In this document: piece after piece, positions 9,310 to 20,368 of the stretch | How positions within the stretch are numbered: position 1 is the first letter of the stretch | How the letters are laid out: the number at the start of each line of letters is the position of its first letter | Source of the DNA: Halothiobacillus sp. 35-54-62 | Lineage (GTDB): Bacteria > Pseudomonadota > Gammaproteobacteria > Halothiobacillales > Halothiobacillaceae | Length of the DNA: 53,692 nt | Assembly (NCBI GenBank): GCA_002281295.1 | Contig: NCFS01000007.1 | Location: 1 to 53,692 of the forward strand | Direction: 5' to 3' | Position numbers and translations under genes: made by a program | The notes under the pieces: model-generated | Database searches by the model: none | The model's input: only the letters and a program-made list of their open reading frames with translations | Told to the model about the DNA's origin: nothing

Positions 9310-10800
9310 TTACATCAACACAATATCGTATTGCTCGGGCAAATAATGCACATCGGTTTGTAGGCGCAGCGGCACGCCAATAAATTCTTGCAGCTCCGCC
9401 AGTGAGGTTGAATCTTCCTCGCGCAGGCGATCTACCACCAGCGAAGCGGCAATCACCAGCATTTGTTTGGCGTTGTATTGCCTAGCTTCACGTGTGACCT
9501 CACGAAAAATCTCATAACACACGGTTTCCGCTGTTTTCACGGTGCCACGCCCGCTACACGTGGGGCACACTTCGCACAAGATATGCTCCAGCGATTCACG
9601 GGTGCGTTTTCGCGTCATTTCAACCAAACCCAAACCTGAAACCTCACACACTTTGGTGCGGGCATGATCGTTTTCCAGCGCGCGTTTGAGCGTTTCTTGC
9701 ACGGCAAGGCGGTGATCGGGTTCGATCATGTCGATAAAATCGAGAATAATAATGCCGCCCAAATTGCGTAAGCGCAGCTGGCGGGCAATGGCGCTGGCCG
9801 CCTCTAAATTGGTTTTAAAAATCGTTTCTTCCAGATTTTTAGAACCCACAAAGCCGCCCGTATTCACATCAATCGTCGTCATCGCTTCGGTTTGATCAAT
9901 GATGATGTACCCCCCCGACTTTAACGGCACGCGGCGCTCCAGCGCATTGGCGATTTCAAGCTCGATATTGTGCATATCAAACAAGGGGCGCTCACCGGGG
10001 TAGTGCTCTAAAATGGGTAAAATATCGGGCACCATTTCTTGGGCAAACTGAATGGCACGGTGATAGGTTTCGCGGGAATCAATGCGGATTTTCTCGACAT
10101 AGCGCCCCAGCACATCCCGCAGGGTGCGCAGCGCAATGGGTAAATCATCAAACACCAGCCCCACGCCATTAATTTGTGCTTGGCGCTCTTGCACGCTGGC
10201 CCATAATCGGCGCAGAAAAAGATAATCTTGGCGCAAGGATTCAGTATCAATCCCCTCGGCGGCCGTGCGTAAAATAAACCCGCCGATTTCTGTCTCATTT
10301 TGTTGCTCGCGCGATTCATTCATTAAATCGCCTAAAATTGTTTTGAGCCGATCGCGCTCTGCCCCCACTTCAACCCGGCTTGAAACCCCAATATTGCGGC
10401 CATTAGGCACATACACAAGGTAGCGGGAAGGAATGGTAATTTCCGTGGTGAGCCGCGCGCCTTTGGTGCCAAGCGGATCTTTAATCACTTGCACCATGAG
10501 ATTTTGCCCCGTGCGGAGCAAGTCATAAATTAATCGCGGCCGCGATTCCACCCCGGTTTCTTTTTCTTCGGGTTTAAGCTCAATATCCGAGACATGTAAA
10601 AACGCGGCACGCTCAAGGCCGATATCCACGAACGCGGCTTCCATACCCGGTAACACGCGGCTCACCCGCCCTTGATAAATATTGCCCACCATGCCCCGCG
10701 CTCGCGCCCGTTCGATGTTAATTTCTTGCAAAACGCCATTTTCCACATACGCAATGCGGGTTTCTTGCGGGGTTACATTGATGAGAATCTCTTCACTCAT
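9310..10800 (-). CDS. rng: Ribonuclease G
   Basis: An endoribonuclease of the RNase E/G family that matures the 5' end of 16S rRNA and degrades some mRNAs. The 496-aa length matches RNase G (about 489) and lacks the long RNase E C-terminal scaffold. An S1 RNA-binding domain follows the N-terminal strand (GNIYQGRVSRVLPGMEAAFVDIGLERAAFLH, in two pieces, residues about 38-70). The catalytic metal-binding aspartates lie in TTIDVNTGGFVG (about residue 312) and ILDFIDM (about 350). The zinc-link cysteines are in CEVCPTCSGRG. The start MSEEILINVTPQETR fits the family. It sits 23 nt downstream of maf, matching the conserved maf-rng-yhdP order. Confidence 0.96.
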   Translation of the reverse strand: MSEEILINVTPQETRIAYVENGVLQEINIERARARGMVGNIYQGRVSRVLPGMEAAFVDIGLERAAFLHVSDIELKPEEKETGVESRPRLIYDLLRTGQNLMVQVIKDPLGTKGARLTTEITIPSRYLVYVPNGRNIGVSSRVEVGAERDRLKTILGDLMNESREQQNETEIGGFILRTAAEGIDTESLRQDYLFLRRLWASVQERQAQINGVGLVFDDLPIALRTLRDVLGRYVEKIRIDSRETYHRAIQFAQEMVPDILPILEHYPGERPLFDMHNIELEIANALERRVPLKSGGYIIIDQTEAMTTIDVNTGGFVGSKNLEETIFKTNLEAASAIARQLRLRNLGGIIILDFIDMIEPDHRLAVQETLKRALENDHARTKVCEVSGLGLVEMTRKRTRESLEHILCEVCPTCSGRGTVKTAETVCYEIFREVTREARQYNAKQMLVIAASLVVDRLREEDSTSLAELQEFIGVPLRLQTDVHYLPEQYDIVLM

Positions 10801-10823
10801 GGGGTAATGCTCAAATAATAAAA

Positions 10824-11453
10824 TTAAGATTCAAACCAGAGGGGGCGTTGAGCAAACGCTGCCAACAACTGGGCGGTTTCATACTGAGGCAACCCTACAA
10901 CCGCGCCCCAAGAGCCTTCAATGCGCTGCACAAATTGCGCGCCGATGCCTTGCAACGCATACGCGCCGGCTTTATCCATGGGCTCGCCCGTGGCAACATA
11001 AGCGGCAATTTGCGCCGCCGTTAAGGGGGCAAGCGTCACCTCGGTGGCAACAGATATCACGCGGCATTGGCTGGCATCGGCCACCGCAATGGCGGTAATT
11101 ACTTGGTGCGTTGTGCCCTGCAATTGGCGCAACATCGCTCGCGCATCCGCCCCATCGCGCGGTTTGCCTATCGGCGTTTGCGAATGAATCACCAGCGTAT
11201 CGCCCGCAATCACAACCCCGCCGCGCGCAAGACACGGTGCCTGTAACGCTTTGATGGCTTTGGCCTGCGCTAAACGCTCAACCAACGCAACAGGGGGCTC
11301 AAAGGGCTTTGGCGTTTCATCAACCGCACACAGCGCGGCATCCAAAATTGAAAACCGAACGCCCATTTGAGAGAGCAACTGCGCCCGACGCGGCGAGCTT
11401 GAAGCCAAAAACAAAGGCTCTGGCGTTTTGGGCACGGCCGCTAACTTACTCAC
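10824..11453 (-). CDS. maf: Maf-family nucleoside triphosphate pyrophosphatase
   Basis: Maf proteins hydrolyse (deoxy)nucleoside triphosphates, canonical or modified, to monophosphates and pyrophosphate, acting as a house-cleaning or division-linked factor. Family landmarks are LFLASSSPRRAQLL near the N-terminus, the CAVDETPKPFEPP segment, ERLAQAKA, AGDTLV (catalytic Asp) and the KPRDGADARAMLRQLQGTTHQVITA stretch (two overlapping pieces). A GTG start at 11453 is chosen. It gives 209 aa, close to the family length, and lies inside the last codons of rlmH (8-nt overlap), suggesting coupling. The open frame extends upstream to 11585 with no family similarity. By context it is most like the YhdE (dTTP/UTP) type; specificity is not proven by sequence. 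Confidence 0.92.
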   Translation of the reverse strand: MSKLAAVPKTPEPLFLASSSPRRAQLLSQMGVRFSILDAALCAVDETPKPFEPPVALVERLAQAKAIKALQAPCLARGGVVIAGDTLVIHSQTPIGKPRDGADARAMLRQLQGTTHQVITAIAVADASQCRVISVATEVTLAPLTAAQIAAYVATGEPMDKAGAYALQGIGAQFVQRIEGSWGAVVGLPQYETAQLLAAFAQRPLWFES

Positions 11454-11916
11454 GATGGTAGGGATGATTATTAAGTAAAGACCACGCCCGATAGAGCTGC
11501 TCGGCCAATAAAACCCGCACAAGGGGATGCGGTAAGGTGAGTTTGGATAATCGCCACACATGATCGGCACTGCTGCGCAGCGCATCGGTTAAGCCATCCG
11601 CGCCGCCCACCACAATGGCCACATCGCGCCCCGATTGCATCCATTCGGCCAGTTGCTTTGAAAGCTGGGCGGTTGTCCAATCTTGGCCGCGTTCATCACA
11701 CACAATACGCCAGGCATTTTTAGGTATCTTTGCGGCTATGCGTTCGCACTCCGTCGCTTTTGCGTGCTCGGTTGCGGTGGTTTTGCTGCGTTGAATGGCG
11801 GGTATTTCTTGCAAAGAAACCGGACAGGCGGCGGGCATACGCTTGAGGTATTCGGCTGTGCCCGCCACCGCCCATTCAGGCAGGCGCGTGCCCACACAAA
11901 TGAGCTGAATTTTCAT
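11446..11916 (-). CDS. rlmH: 23S rRNA pseudouridine-1915 N3-methyltransferase
   Basis: This SPOUT-class methyltransferase uses SAM to methylate pseudouridine 1915 in helix 69 of 23S rRNA on assembled 70S ribosomes. The 156-aa protein has the family length. It shows MKIQLICVGTRLPEW at the start, the knot-forming VVGGADGL SAM loop, and the C-terminal SKLTLPHPLVRVLLAEQLYRAW with the terminal YHRE motif required for catalysis. It follows rsfS by 20 nt, as in most gammaproteobacteria, placing two ribosome-maintenance factors in one transcript. The usual downstream mrdA/mrdB genes are absent; maf, rng and yhdP follow instead. Confidence 0.96.
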   Translation of the reverse strand: MKIQLICVGTRLPEWAVAGTAEYLKRMPAACPVSLQEIPAIQRSKTTATEHAKATECERIAAKIPKNAWRIVCDERGQDWTTAQLSKQLAEWMQSGRDVAIVVGGADGLTDALRSSADHVWRLSKLTLPHPLVRVLLAEQLYRAWSLLNNHPYHRE

Positions 11917-11936
11917 GCCGCAGGCCGCGATTAAAC

Positions 11937-12635
11937 TTAACTGCGCTGAGCCGCTGGGGGTTCATCATTGGGCAATTCATCATCCCAATCGTCCAGATCG
12001 TTATCCAGATCGTTATCCAGATCGTTATCCAGATCATCATCTAGGTCGGTATCTGGGGTCCCTTCGTTGTCATCCCAATCGCCGATGGCGGTTTCAAGAT
12101 CGGCGCCTTGGCGCATTTTCTCTAAGGCCACAGCATAAGCCGACTGCCCACCGGCTAGGCCTGCAACCGATGCCGCGCTGGCGCTTGAATCTAAACTGGG
12201 GCGTTCAGCCGTGCTTTGGTGGCCACCTGGCGCGGACCATAATTTTTCGAGCTGATAATGATCGCGGGTTTCCGGCAGCATGATATGAACAATCACATCG
12301 ACCAAATCAACCAAAACCCACTCCGTGCTGGGCACATCATCTCCCTCAACTCCCATCGGGCGGATGCCGTGGTTTTTAACTTGCACAACCACACTATTGG
12401 CCTGTGATTTTAAATGCCGATCAGAAGTGCCCGATGAGAACACCATAAAATCGGTAAAGTTACAGTGACCCCGGACATCCAGCACGCGGATATCAATCGC
12501 TTTAAGCTCTTCAAGAGCCGCAACCGCCCAACCCACAATCGATTCGGCCGAGTGCGGCTCGGTGGATGGCGTTGCAGGCACACCAGCAGCCTCGGAAACT
12601 GGGGTGTCATTATTTAAGGTTTTATCTTGGTTCAT
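11937..12635 (-). CDS. rsfS: Ribosome silencing factor RsfS with long acidic C-terminal repeat tail
   Basis: RsfS binds L14 on the large subunit and blocks subunit joining when nutrients are scarce. The core is clear at about residues 33-140: AALEELKAIDIRVLDVRGH, CNFTDFMVFSSGTSDRHLKS, VEGDDVPSTEWVLVDLVDVI and HIMLPETRDHYQLEKLWS. The protein is 232 aa against a usual 105-120. The extra part is a linker followed by a strongly acidic tail built of repeated DLDN units (about residues 195-225), encoded by an exact 12-bp tandem repeat. The tail is unlike the core in composition and may have grown by replication slippage. The gene lies between nadD and rlmH, the conserved position. Confidence 0.93.
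   Translation of the reverse strand: MNQDKTLNNDTPVSEAAGVPATPSTEPHSAESIVGWAVAALEELKAIDIRVLDVRGHCNFTDFMVFSSGTSDRHLKSQANSVVVQVKNHGIRPMGVEGDDVPSTEWVLVDLVDVIVHIMLPETRDHYQLEKLWSAPGGHQSTAERPSLDSSASAASVAGLAGGQSAYAVALEKMRQGADLETAIGDWDDNEGTPDTDLDDDLDNDLDNDLDNDLDDWDDELPNDEPPAAQRS
11992..12036 (-). repeat. 12-bp tandem repeat in rsfS coding for DLDN units
   Basis: The unit TCCAGATCGTTA (plus-strand view) occurs three times exactly and a fourth time in part, back to back. On the coding strand it encodes Asp-Leu-Asp-Asn repeats. The unit is a multiple of three, so changes in copy number keep the frame. It also creates a false plus-strand reading frame with RYPD repeats. Confidence 0.9.
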
Positions 12636-12668
12636 GGTTCATCTTTTTGATTTAAATGGATAAATAGC

Positions 12669-13346
12669 TCATTCACTAGCCGGCTGAGCCGTTAATGATG
12701 CGCCGAAATTGGGTTCAGAATAATGCACGCGCAGGGGGTTTAACAAACATTCTGGCACGAGGTAACGAACAGACCGCCCGGCAACCAGTGCGCTGCGAAT
12801 AGCCGTGGCAGAAATATCAAGGTGGGTGATGGGTAAAAAGACAATGCCGCCCGCCCGATAAAAGGGCAGCTGGGCGGGGCTTAGGCTGCGCTCAGCCAAC
12901 AATCGGGCGGCATCCTCGCTCAACATCGCGCCTGGGCGACTCGCCACGGCCAAATGCACATAATCAAAAAGCTCAGTCCAGCGGTGCCATTGCGCGAGGC
13001 CATTAAACGCATCCATCCCCAAAATGAGCACGAGATGATGCGCCGGAAAGTCCGCATGAACCGATTGTACGGTATCAATGGTATACGAGGCGCCGTCGCG
13101 GTTAAGTTCACGGGGATCGGCCCTAAATGCGGGCTGATCTAAAATCGCACACCGCACCAACTCAAAGCGAGTGGCGGGCGAAAGCGCGGGTTGCGCACGG
13201 TGCGGGGGAATGGCCGCAGGGACAAAATGCACGCGCGCTAAATTCAGCGCCTCGCGCATTTCTTCCGCCAAGCGCAAATGCCCTAGGTGAATGGGATCAA
13301 ACGTGCCACCCAAGATGCCAAGCAGGGGTTGGGCATGCGGTTGCAT
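12669..13346 (-). CDS. nadD: Nicotinate-nucleotide adenylyltransferase
   Basis: It adenylates nicotinate mononucleotide to deamido-NAD in NAD biosynthesis. The 225-aa product begins with the nucleotidyltransferase signature GILGGTFDPIHLGHLRLAEE and ends with the ISATAIRSALVAG substrate/ATP motif and the VPECLLNPLRVH region. The middle motifs LILGMDAFNGLAQWHRW and VDHV-like AVASRPG are also typical. The ATG at 13346 starts 4 nt after the proA stop and fits the usual N-terminus. In-frame ATG codons at 13370 or 13382 inside proA would add 8-12 residues of no recognised similarity. It is placed between proA and rsfS. With nadB at 32.9 kb it represents a second NAD-synthesis step in the window. 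Confidence 0.94.
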   Translation of the reverse strand: MQPHAQPLLGILGGTFDPIHLGHLRLAEEMREALNLARVHFVPAAIPPHRAQPALSPATRFELVRCAILDQPAFRADPRELNRDGASYTIDTVQSVHADFPAHHLVLILGMDAFNGLAQWHRWTELFDYVHLAVASRPGAMLSEDAARLLAERSLSPAQLPFYRAGGIVFLPITHLDISATAIRSALVAGRSVRYLVPECLLNPLRVHYSEPNFGASLTAQPASE

Positions 13347-13350
13347 CGGC

Positions 13351-14622
13351 TCAAACACGAATGTGCCCATCCCCCAATACAATATATTTATTCGAAGTTA
13401 AGCCCTGTAACCCCACAGGGCCACGGGCATGAATTTTATCGGTTGAAATCCCTATTTCTGCACCCAAACCATATTCGAACCCATCGGCAAAACGGGTCGA
13501 GGCATTCACCATCACCGAGGCCGAATCGACCTCACGCAAGAAGCGCCGCGCCGTCGAAAAATGTTCCGTCATGATGGCATCGGTATGGTGCGAGCCGTAG
13601 GTCTCAATGTGATTGATAGCCTCATCAAGCGTATCTACCACGCGCACGGCAAGAATAGGGCCTAAATACTCGGCATACCAATCATCAACCGTTGCCGCCT
13701 TGATTGTGGCGCCTAAAATGGCCTGTGTGCGGGGGCAGCCGCGCAGCTCAACCCCTTTTTCAAAATAGTGCGGCGCAATCATCGGCAAAAATTGCGCCGC
13801 AACGGCGGCATGAACCAGCAAAGTCTCCATGGCATTACACACACCATATCGGTGCGTTTTGGCATTTACCGCCACCGCCACCGCTTTATCCAACGCGGCC
13901 GCTTCATCAACAAAAACATGACAAACCCCATCCAAATGCTTGATAACAGGCATTTTTGCCTGATGGGTAACAAGCTCAACCAAGCCTTTGCCGCCGCGAG
14001 GAATCATAACGTCAATAAATTGATACAACCCCAGCATAAGCGTTACCGCCGCGCGGTCTTGCGTGGGCACAATTTGCACGGCATCGACGGGCAAATCCCC
14101 CGCCACAAGCCCCCGCCGAATGCAATCTGCCAGCGCCACATTGGTCGCCGCCACCTCCGAGCCCCCACGCAAGATCGTGGCATTGCCCGATTTCAAACAC
14201 AGCGCCGCCGCATCAATAGTGACATTTGGCCGCGATTCGTAAATGATGCCCACCACCCCCAAAGGCACGCGCATGTGCCCCACTTGAATCCCCGTGGGGC
14301 GAAACACCATATCGGTAATTTCACCGATAGGATCAGGCAAATTGGCCACCTGCCGCACCCCCTCGGCCATCTGCTCAATACCTTGAGGGCTTAACATCAA
14401 GCGATCAATCATTGCCGCATCGAGCCCGCGTGCGTGCGCATTAGCCACATCAACCGCATTGGCGGCCATAAGCGCCGGCGTGGAGGCCCGCAATGCCTCG
14501 GCTATGGCCAATAAAGCTCGATTTTTATCGGCCGTGGTTACCCGCGCCAATTGGCGCGCTGCCTGCCGCGCGGCTTGGCCTAGCTGCGTCATTAGCTCTT
14601 CAAGTGTTTTATAAGTATTCAT
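13351..14622 (-). CDS. proA: Gamma-glutamyl phosphate reductase
   Basis: This NADPH-dependent enzyme reduces gamma-glutamyl phosphate to glutamate semialdehyde, the second step of proline synthesis; it is cytoplasmic. The 423-aa protein has the aldehyde-dehydrogenase-like fold with [33 protein letters not shown]-like [23 protein letters not shown], the catalytic Cys in [13 protein letters not shown] and HTDAIMTE near the end. The ATG at 14622 is chosen ([11 protein letters not shown]). A GAG ribosome site precedes it, whereas the ATG seven codons upstream has none. The gene lies between holA and nadD. proB is not in the window. The overlapping long frame on the other strand (13768-14394) is a composition shadow. 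Confidence 0.95.
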   Translation of the reverse strand: MNTYKTLEELMTQLGQAARQAARQLARVTTADKNRALLAIAEALRASTPALMAANAVDVANAHARGLDAAMIDRLMLSPQGIEQMAEGVRQVANLPDPIGEITDMVFRPTGIQVGHMRVPLGVVGIIYESRPNVTIDAAALCLKSGNATILRGGSEVAATNVALADCIRRGLVAGDLPVDAVQIVPTQDRAAVTLMLGLYQFIDVMIPRGGKGLVELVTHQAKMPVIKHLDGVCHVFVDEAAALDKAVAVAVNAKTHRYGVCNAMETLLVHAAVAAQFLPMIAPHYFEKGVELRGCPRTQAILGATIKAATVDDWYAEYLGPILAVRVVDTLDEAINHIETYGSHHTDAIMTEHFSTARRFLREVDSASVMVNASTRFADGFEYGLGAEIGISTDKIHARGPVGLQGLTSNKYIVLGDGHIRV

Positions 14623-14688
14623 AGTTAACTCGATAATTTGCAATTATTTTTATTTAAAACGGTGGCTTCATGTAGGCCAAGGGCAAAA

Positions 14689-15717
14689 TCAACCGGCACG
14701 TGCACCTGACCGCGCGCCCTGACCACCCCCACAGGCTGCCAGCATCACCCGATCCAGCATTTGCCAAGGCTCGCCCTGCGCCACCCCTTTAATGCTGCGA
14801 TCAATTTGGGCGCAGCGCCCCAATAATTTAAGCCAGTGGGCACTCGGTGCCCGCCTAGCCGCGCGGGCATACAGGGGTTTTCGCCCCTTGGGTACGGGTA
14901 AACGCTCAACGGCGGCGGGGTCATCCAAGCTTGCCAGCAACCGCAATTCCCGACTTAAAACCCATAAAATCAAAATAACTTCGGCACCCTCTTCCCGCAG
15001 GCGCGCCAGCAAATGCGCCGCGCGGGCACGGTCACCTGCCAATAAGGCATCACCTAAATCAAAGGGGTTAAACCGCGATTGATCCATAATTGTGGTAAGT
15101 AAGCTCACCGCTGAAATGGGGTTCGGTAAATCCAGCAAACTGAGTTTATCTAACTCTTGCTTGGCGGCCAGTAAATTCCCCTCAACGCGGTCTGCAATTA
15201 GTTTTGCCGCATCGGGATCGAGTTGTAGCCCCACAGCCCGCCCCCGATGCTCAATCCAACGCGGTAAATCACGCAAAGGCACGGGCCAAAAAATCACCGT
15301 GGTGGCTGCTTGGCTTAACGTGGTAAACCACACCGTTTTTTGCGTCGCGAGATCTAATTTAGGCAAACTAATGACCCAAATATCCGTGGGCGAATGGCTG
15401 GCTTGGCTTTGACTTGCGGCGAGGGATTTTAAAAAATCGGCACCTTCTTTGCCGGGTTTGCCGGCAGGAATGCGTAAATCAATTAAGCGCCGCTCGGCGA
15501 AGAGCGATAAATTGGCACTGATGTGCGTGAGTGAGTGCCAATCAAAGCGCGCATCGGCTTCAAAACGTAATCGCTCACCTACCTCAAATTTGCGCGCTTG
15601 GCTTAACACGGCTTGACGGGCTTCATCCAGCAATAAGGCTTCATCACCGACCAAAACATAAAGCGCGCCTAGGCGTTTTTCAAGCGCCGCATTAAGGTGT
15701 TCTGGCGATATATTCAC
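14689..15717 (-). CDS. holA: DNA polymerase III delta subunit
   Basis: HolA is the wrench subunit of the clamp-loader complex. It opens the beta sliding clamp so that it can be loaded on primed DNA. The 342-aa length matches E. coli HolA (343). The N-terminal ISPEHLNAALEKRLGALYVLVGDEALLLDEA and the C-terminal ELRLLASLDDPAAVERLPVPKGRKPLYARAARR segments (each in pieces) are typical. A GTG at 15717, one base after the lptE stop, is favoured because the protein then starts VNISPEHL. An ATG at 15735 inside lptE would add MGCNPN, which looks non-native. The tight lptE-holA junction is conserved in gammaproteobacteria. Confidence 0.93.
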   Translation of the reverse strand: MNISPEHLNAALEKRLGALYVLVGDEALLLDEARQAVLSQARKFEVGERLRFEADARFDWHSLTHISANLSLFAERRLIDLRIPAGKPGKEGADFLKSLAASQSQASHSPTDIWVISLPKLDLATQKTVWFTTLSQAATTVIFWPVPLRDLPRWIEHRGRAVGLQLDPDAAKLIADRVEGNLLAAKQELDKLSLLDLPNPISAVSLLTTIMDQSRFNPFDLGDALLAGDRARAAHLLARLREEGAEVILILWVLSRELRLLASLDDPAAVERLPVPKGRKPLYARAARRAPSAHWLKLLGRCAQIDRSIKGVAQGEPWQMLDRVMLAACGGGQGARSGARAG

Positions 15718-15718
15718 G

Positions 15719-16291
15719 TTAGGGTTGCACCCCATCGGGGGCGGTTTGGGCCGATTCTGCTGGCTTTGCCGCAGAAATAGGCGCGCTTAACCGATAAAAC
15801 AATAATTGAGCGATTGCTTGCGCCAGTTCTTGCGAAATTTGCTGCTGGTTGCCCGTTGAGGCCAAAACACCCACCGGATCATAATTATAGTTAAGCGCTC
15901 GGCTCACCGTTTGTGGCCGAGTGGTTCGGCCATCGGGTAGCTCAATATGGTATTTAACCTGTTGATAAAGCTCATATTGCTGAACGCTGGCTTGCGGCGT
16001 AACCACGGCAACGCGCTGAGTAACGTCATTTTTATCGATAACCAAGGTGGCGGTCGCCTCTTGGGGGTTATCCACTAACACGCTCTGCGTATTTTGAAAT
16101 AAATACTGCAATTGCTGATACACCGGGTCGCTGCCACTCATGCCTTGCACATACACTTTGGCGTACACCGGATTAAGCTCGGTTACGCCACGCAAATGGT
16201 ACCCACAAGCCGATAGGCTTAACGCCAAAACAAACACGGCAAGCGCGGCCAATTTAGGCGCCATGAGTTGCAAAATTTGAGAACGGAACAC
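15719..16291 (-). CDS. lptE: LPS-assembly lipoprotein LptE
   Basis: LptE plugs the LptD barrel in the outer membrane and helps deliver lipopolysaccharide to the cell surface. The 190-aa precursor has a signal peptide (about residues 10-28) ending in a lipobox LSAC followed by GYHLRG, the diagnostic start of mature LptE. The conserved YQL/Y-type strand region and IAQLLFYRLSA near the C-terminus agree with the family. The gene lies 4 nt downstream of leuS and 1 nt ahead of holA: the canonical leuS-lptE-holA order. Confidence 0.94.
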   Translation of the reverse strand: MFRSQILQLMAPKLAALAVFVLALSLSACGYHLRGVTELNPVYAKVYVQGMSGSDPVYQQLQYLFQNTQSVLVDNPQEATATLVIDKNDVTQRVAVVTPQASVQQYELYQQVKYHIELPDGRTTRPQTVSRALNYNYDPVGVLASTGNQQQISQELAQAIAQLLFYRLSAPISAAKPAESAQTAPDGVQP

Positions 16292-16295
16292 GCGT

Positions 16296-18764
<2,469 letters not shown>

Positions 18765-18894
18765 TTAGGTTGAATCAAAAAATAGGCCGCTAAGGATACC
18801 CGAAATCGCGTGCGGCGCCCCAAAAACCCGCTGCGCACCGCCAAAAAGTCGGGCAAAGGTGTATGCTCATTTTTTTAAAAATTTGGAGCACCTC

Positions 18895-19254
18895 ATGGCC
18901 ACAGAGACAAACCCAGAACACAATGCCTTATCGAATGCCTATTACCACTGGCTTGGGGGCATTTACGCGCAGCTATTGGATAGCGACCAACACGGCCACG
19001 ACGCCGACACCAATGCCGTTATTGATGCCGCAAATTCAAAATTAGCCCCCCATGAATACCACCCCGATTTAGTCGATACCCTGCGCCTTGATATCGCCAA
19101 AGCCAAAACCACGTTACGGCACGATAAAGAAGGGTTCGCAGTGGAGTGGAAAAAAATTGAAGCGGATTTAGCCGTTAAATTGCTGTCTATTGCCGACAAA
19201 ACGGATGTTGAGTTAAACGCGCTGCGCGAGGACACGCGCCACAACCGCAGTTAA
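18895..19254 (+). CDS. Small conserved helical protein, resembling the N-terminal part of DUF1451 proteins
   Basis: A 119-aa cytoplasmic protein with no signal or membrane segment, predicted almost wholly helical. The AADRT-like segment near the end (LLSIADKTDVELNALRE) and the preceding LRLDIAKAKTTLRHDKEGFAVEWKKIEAD recall the helical part of zinc-ribbon DUF1451 proteins. The C-terminal zinc ribbon of that family is absent. The assignment is by eye and tentative; function is unknown. The ATG at 18895 has a GGAG site 6-7 nt upstream; an in-frame ATG 12 codons earlier has no ribosome site. It is one of only two plus-strand genes within 32 kb of minus-strand genes and is followed directly by a small lipoprotein gene. 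Confidence 0.75.
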   Translation: MATETNPEHNALSNAYYHWLGGIYAQLLDSDQHGHDADTNAVIDAANSKLAPHEYHPDLVDTLRLDIAKAKTTLRHDKEGFAVEWKKIEADLAVKLLSIADKTDVELNALREDTRHNRS

Positions 19255-19273
19255 TCCGGCAGGAGATTTTTTT

Positions 19274-19429
19274 GTGAAGCCACTCATTTCGATAACCCTA
19301 TTCGCGGTTGCCTTCGCTCTGGCGGGTTGCTCGTCTGCAATGCGATCGGCTGCCAGCCCATCCGCCGCCAGTGAAGGGCCTCATATTTACGGCCAAATAA
19401 ATTCCTCGTACACCAAAAAACTCAATTAA
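19274..19429 (+). CDS. Small lipoprotein, 51 aa
   Basis: A GTG-start frame of 51 codons with an AGGAGA ribosome site 8 nt upstream. The product begins with a textbook lipoprotein signal: Lys at position 3, a hydrophobic stretch LISITLFAVAFALAGC and a lipobox LAGC followed by SS. The mature part is only about 32 residues, rich in Ser/Ala, ending HIYGQINSSYTKKLN. No family is recognised; it does not have the conserved features of LptM. It lies 19 nt after the 119-aa gene, probably in the same transcript, and ends about 60 nt ahead of a strong terminator. The Ser after the lipobox predicts outer-membrane sorting. Confidence 0.7.
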   Translation: MKPLISITLFAVAFALAGCSSAMRSAASPSAASEGPHIYGQINSSYTKKLN

Positions 19430-19488
19430 TCGTAAAAACCCGCAGGGGCTATTTGGCGCTGGGCGGTGCAGGCCTTAGCGCCATCATT

Positions 19489-19524
19489 AAAAAAGCCAGT
19501 CAGAAAAATTCTGACTGGCTTTTT
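19489..19524. terminator. Bidirectional rho-independent terminator
   Basis: A perfect 9-bp stem (GCCAGTCAG with CTGACTGGC) and a 7-nt loop are flanked by A5 on the left and T5 on the right, so it works in both directions. It separates the plus-strand lipoprotein gene from the convergent rpsF-rpsR-rplI operon. Confidence 0.92.
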
Positions 19525-19620
19525 AGACTTGAGGGCAATTGACTTTAGGTCAATCGACCTCGGGTCAATTCTCCACCACCTAATCGAGAGTGACGGCGCG
19601 TTTTTCTAAATAAGAGAAAC

Positions 19621-20073
19621 TTATTCTTCGCCGATCACAATGACTTTAATGACTGCATCAACATCGGTATGCAAATGCAAGGTGACATCAAATTCACCAA
19701 TCGCGCGTAAAGCACCTGCGGGCAAACGAACCTGGCGTTTTTCGATGACAACGCCATGAACCCGCGTAACCGCTTCTGCAATTTCAGCCGTACCGACTGA
19801 ACCGAACAACTTACCTTCTGCGCCCGCTTTCACCGCGATGGTGACCGCCGCTTGCGCCAATTGCGTGGCTTGTGCCACCGCAGCGGCCATATTTTCATTG
19901 GCCTGACGCTCAAGTTCAGCCCGACGCGCATCAAACTCGGCCAAGTTGGCCTTGGTTGCTGCGGTCGCTTTACCATAAGGAATCAGGAAGTTACGCGCGT
20001 AACCCGCACGCACATTCACCACATCGCCTAAGGTGCCTAAATTTTCAACTTTGTTTAACAAAATAACTTGCAT
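19621..20073 (-). CDS. rplI: 50S ribosomal protein L9
   Basis: L9 binds 23S rRNA near the L1 stalk and affects frame maintenance. The 150-aa length is standard. The N-terminal domain [19 protein letters not shown] is followed by [18 protein letters not shown] long connecting helix follows, then the C-terminal domain with [16 protein letters not shown] and the final IKVIVIGEE. It is the last gene of rpsF-rpsR-rplI, 41 nt after rpsR. priB, often between rpsF and rpsR in Enterobacteria, is absent here. Confidence 0.98.
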   Translation of the reverse strand: MQVILLNKVENLGTLGDVVNVRAGYARNFLIPYGKATAATKANLAEFDARRAELERQANENMAAAVAQATQLAQAAVTIAVKAGAEGKLFGSVGTAEIAEAVTRVHGVVIEKRQVRLPAGALRAIGEFDVTLHLHTDVDAVIKVIVIGEE

Positions 20074-20114
20074 GATGCATTCCTATAATTCTTATGCCAG
20101 ACCAGATACGCCAA

Positions 20115-20339
20115 TCAATGACGATCGGTGAAAGGCAACAACGCGAGGAAGCGGGCGCGCTTAATCGCAGTTTGCAGTTGACGCTGGTAGCGCGCGGCGG
20201 TACCGGTCACCCGAGCGGGGACAATCTTGCCGGTTTCAGACAAGTATTGCTTTAAGGTATCGAGATCTTTGTAATCAATTTGCACTACTTTTTCAGCAGT
20301 GAAGCGGCAAAAACGTTTGCGACGGAAAAAACGTGACAT
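20115..20339 (-). CDS. rpsR: 30S ribosomal protein S18
   Basis: S18 is a 74-aa small-subunit protein that assembles as a heterodimer with S6 on the platform. The sequence [51 protein letters not shown] and [10 protein letters not shown] is diagnostic. An AGGAG site lies 6 nt upstream of the ATG. It is 29 nt downstream of rpsF. Confidence 0.98.
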   Translation of the reverse strand: MSRFFRRKRFCRFTAEKVVQIDYKDLDTLKQYLSETGKIVPARVTGTAARYQRQLQTAIKRARFLALLPFTDRH

Positions 20340-20368
20340 GGTGTGCTCCTATGAATCTGATGAACGGC

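Noticed and set aside
11992-12036. Could the rsfS repeat be a CRISPR array?
   Set aside because: Units are 12 bp with no spacers and lie in a coding frame; no cas genes are present.
11915-12283. Plus-strand frame with RYPDRYPD repeats
   Set aside because: It is produced by the 12-bp tandem repeat read on the wrong strand; the minus-strand frame is clearly RsfS.
13768-14394. Long plus-strand frame (208 codons) opposite proA
   Set aside because: Composition shadow of proA; the minus strand encodes a complete, well-conserved enzyme.
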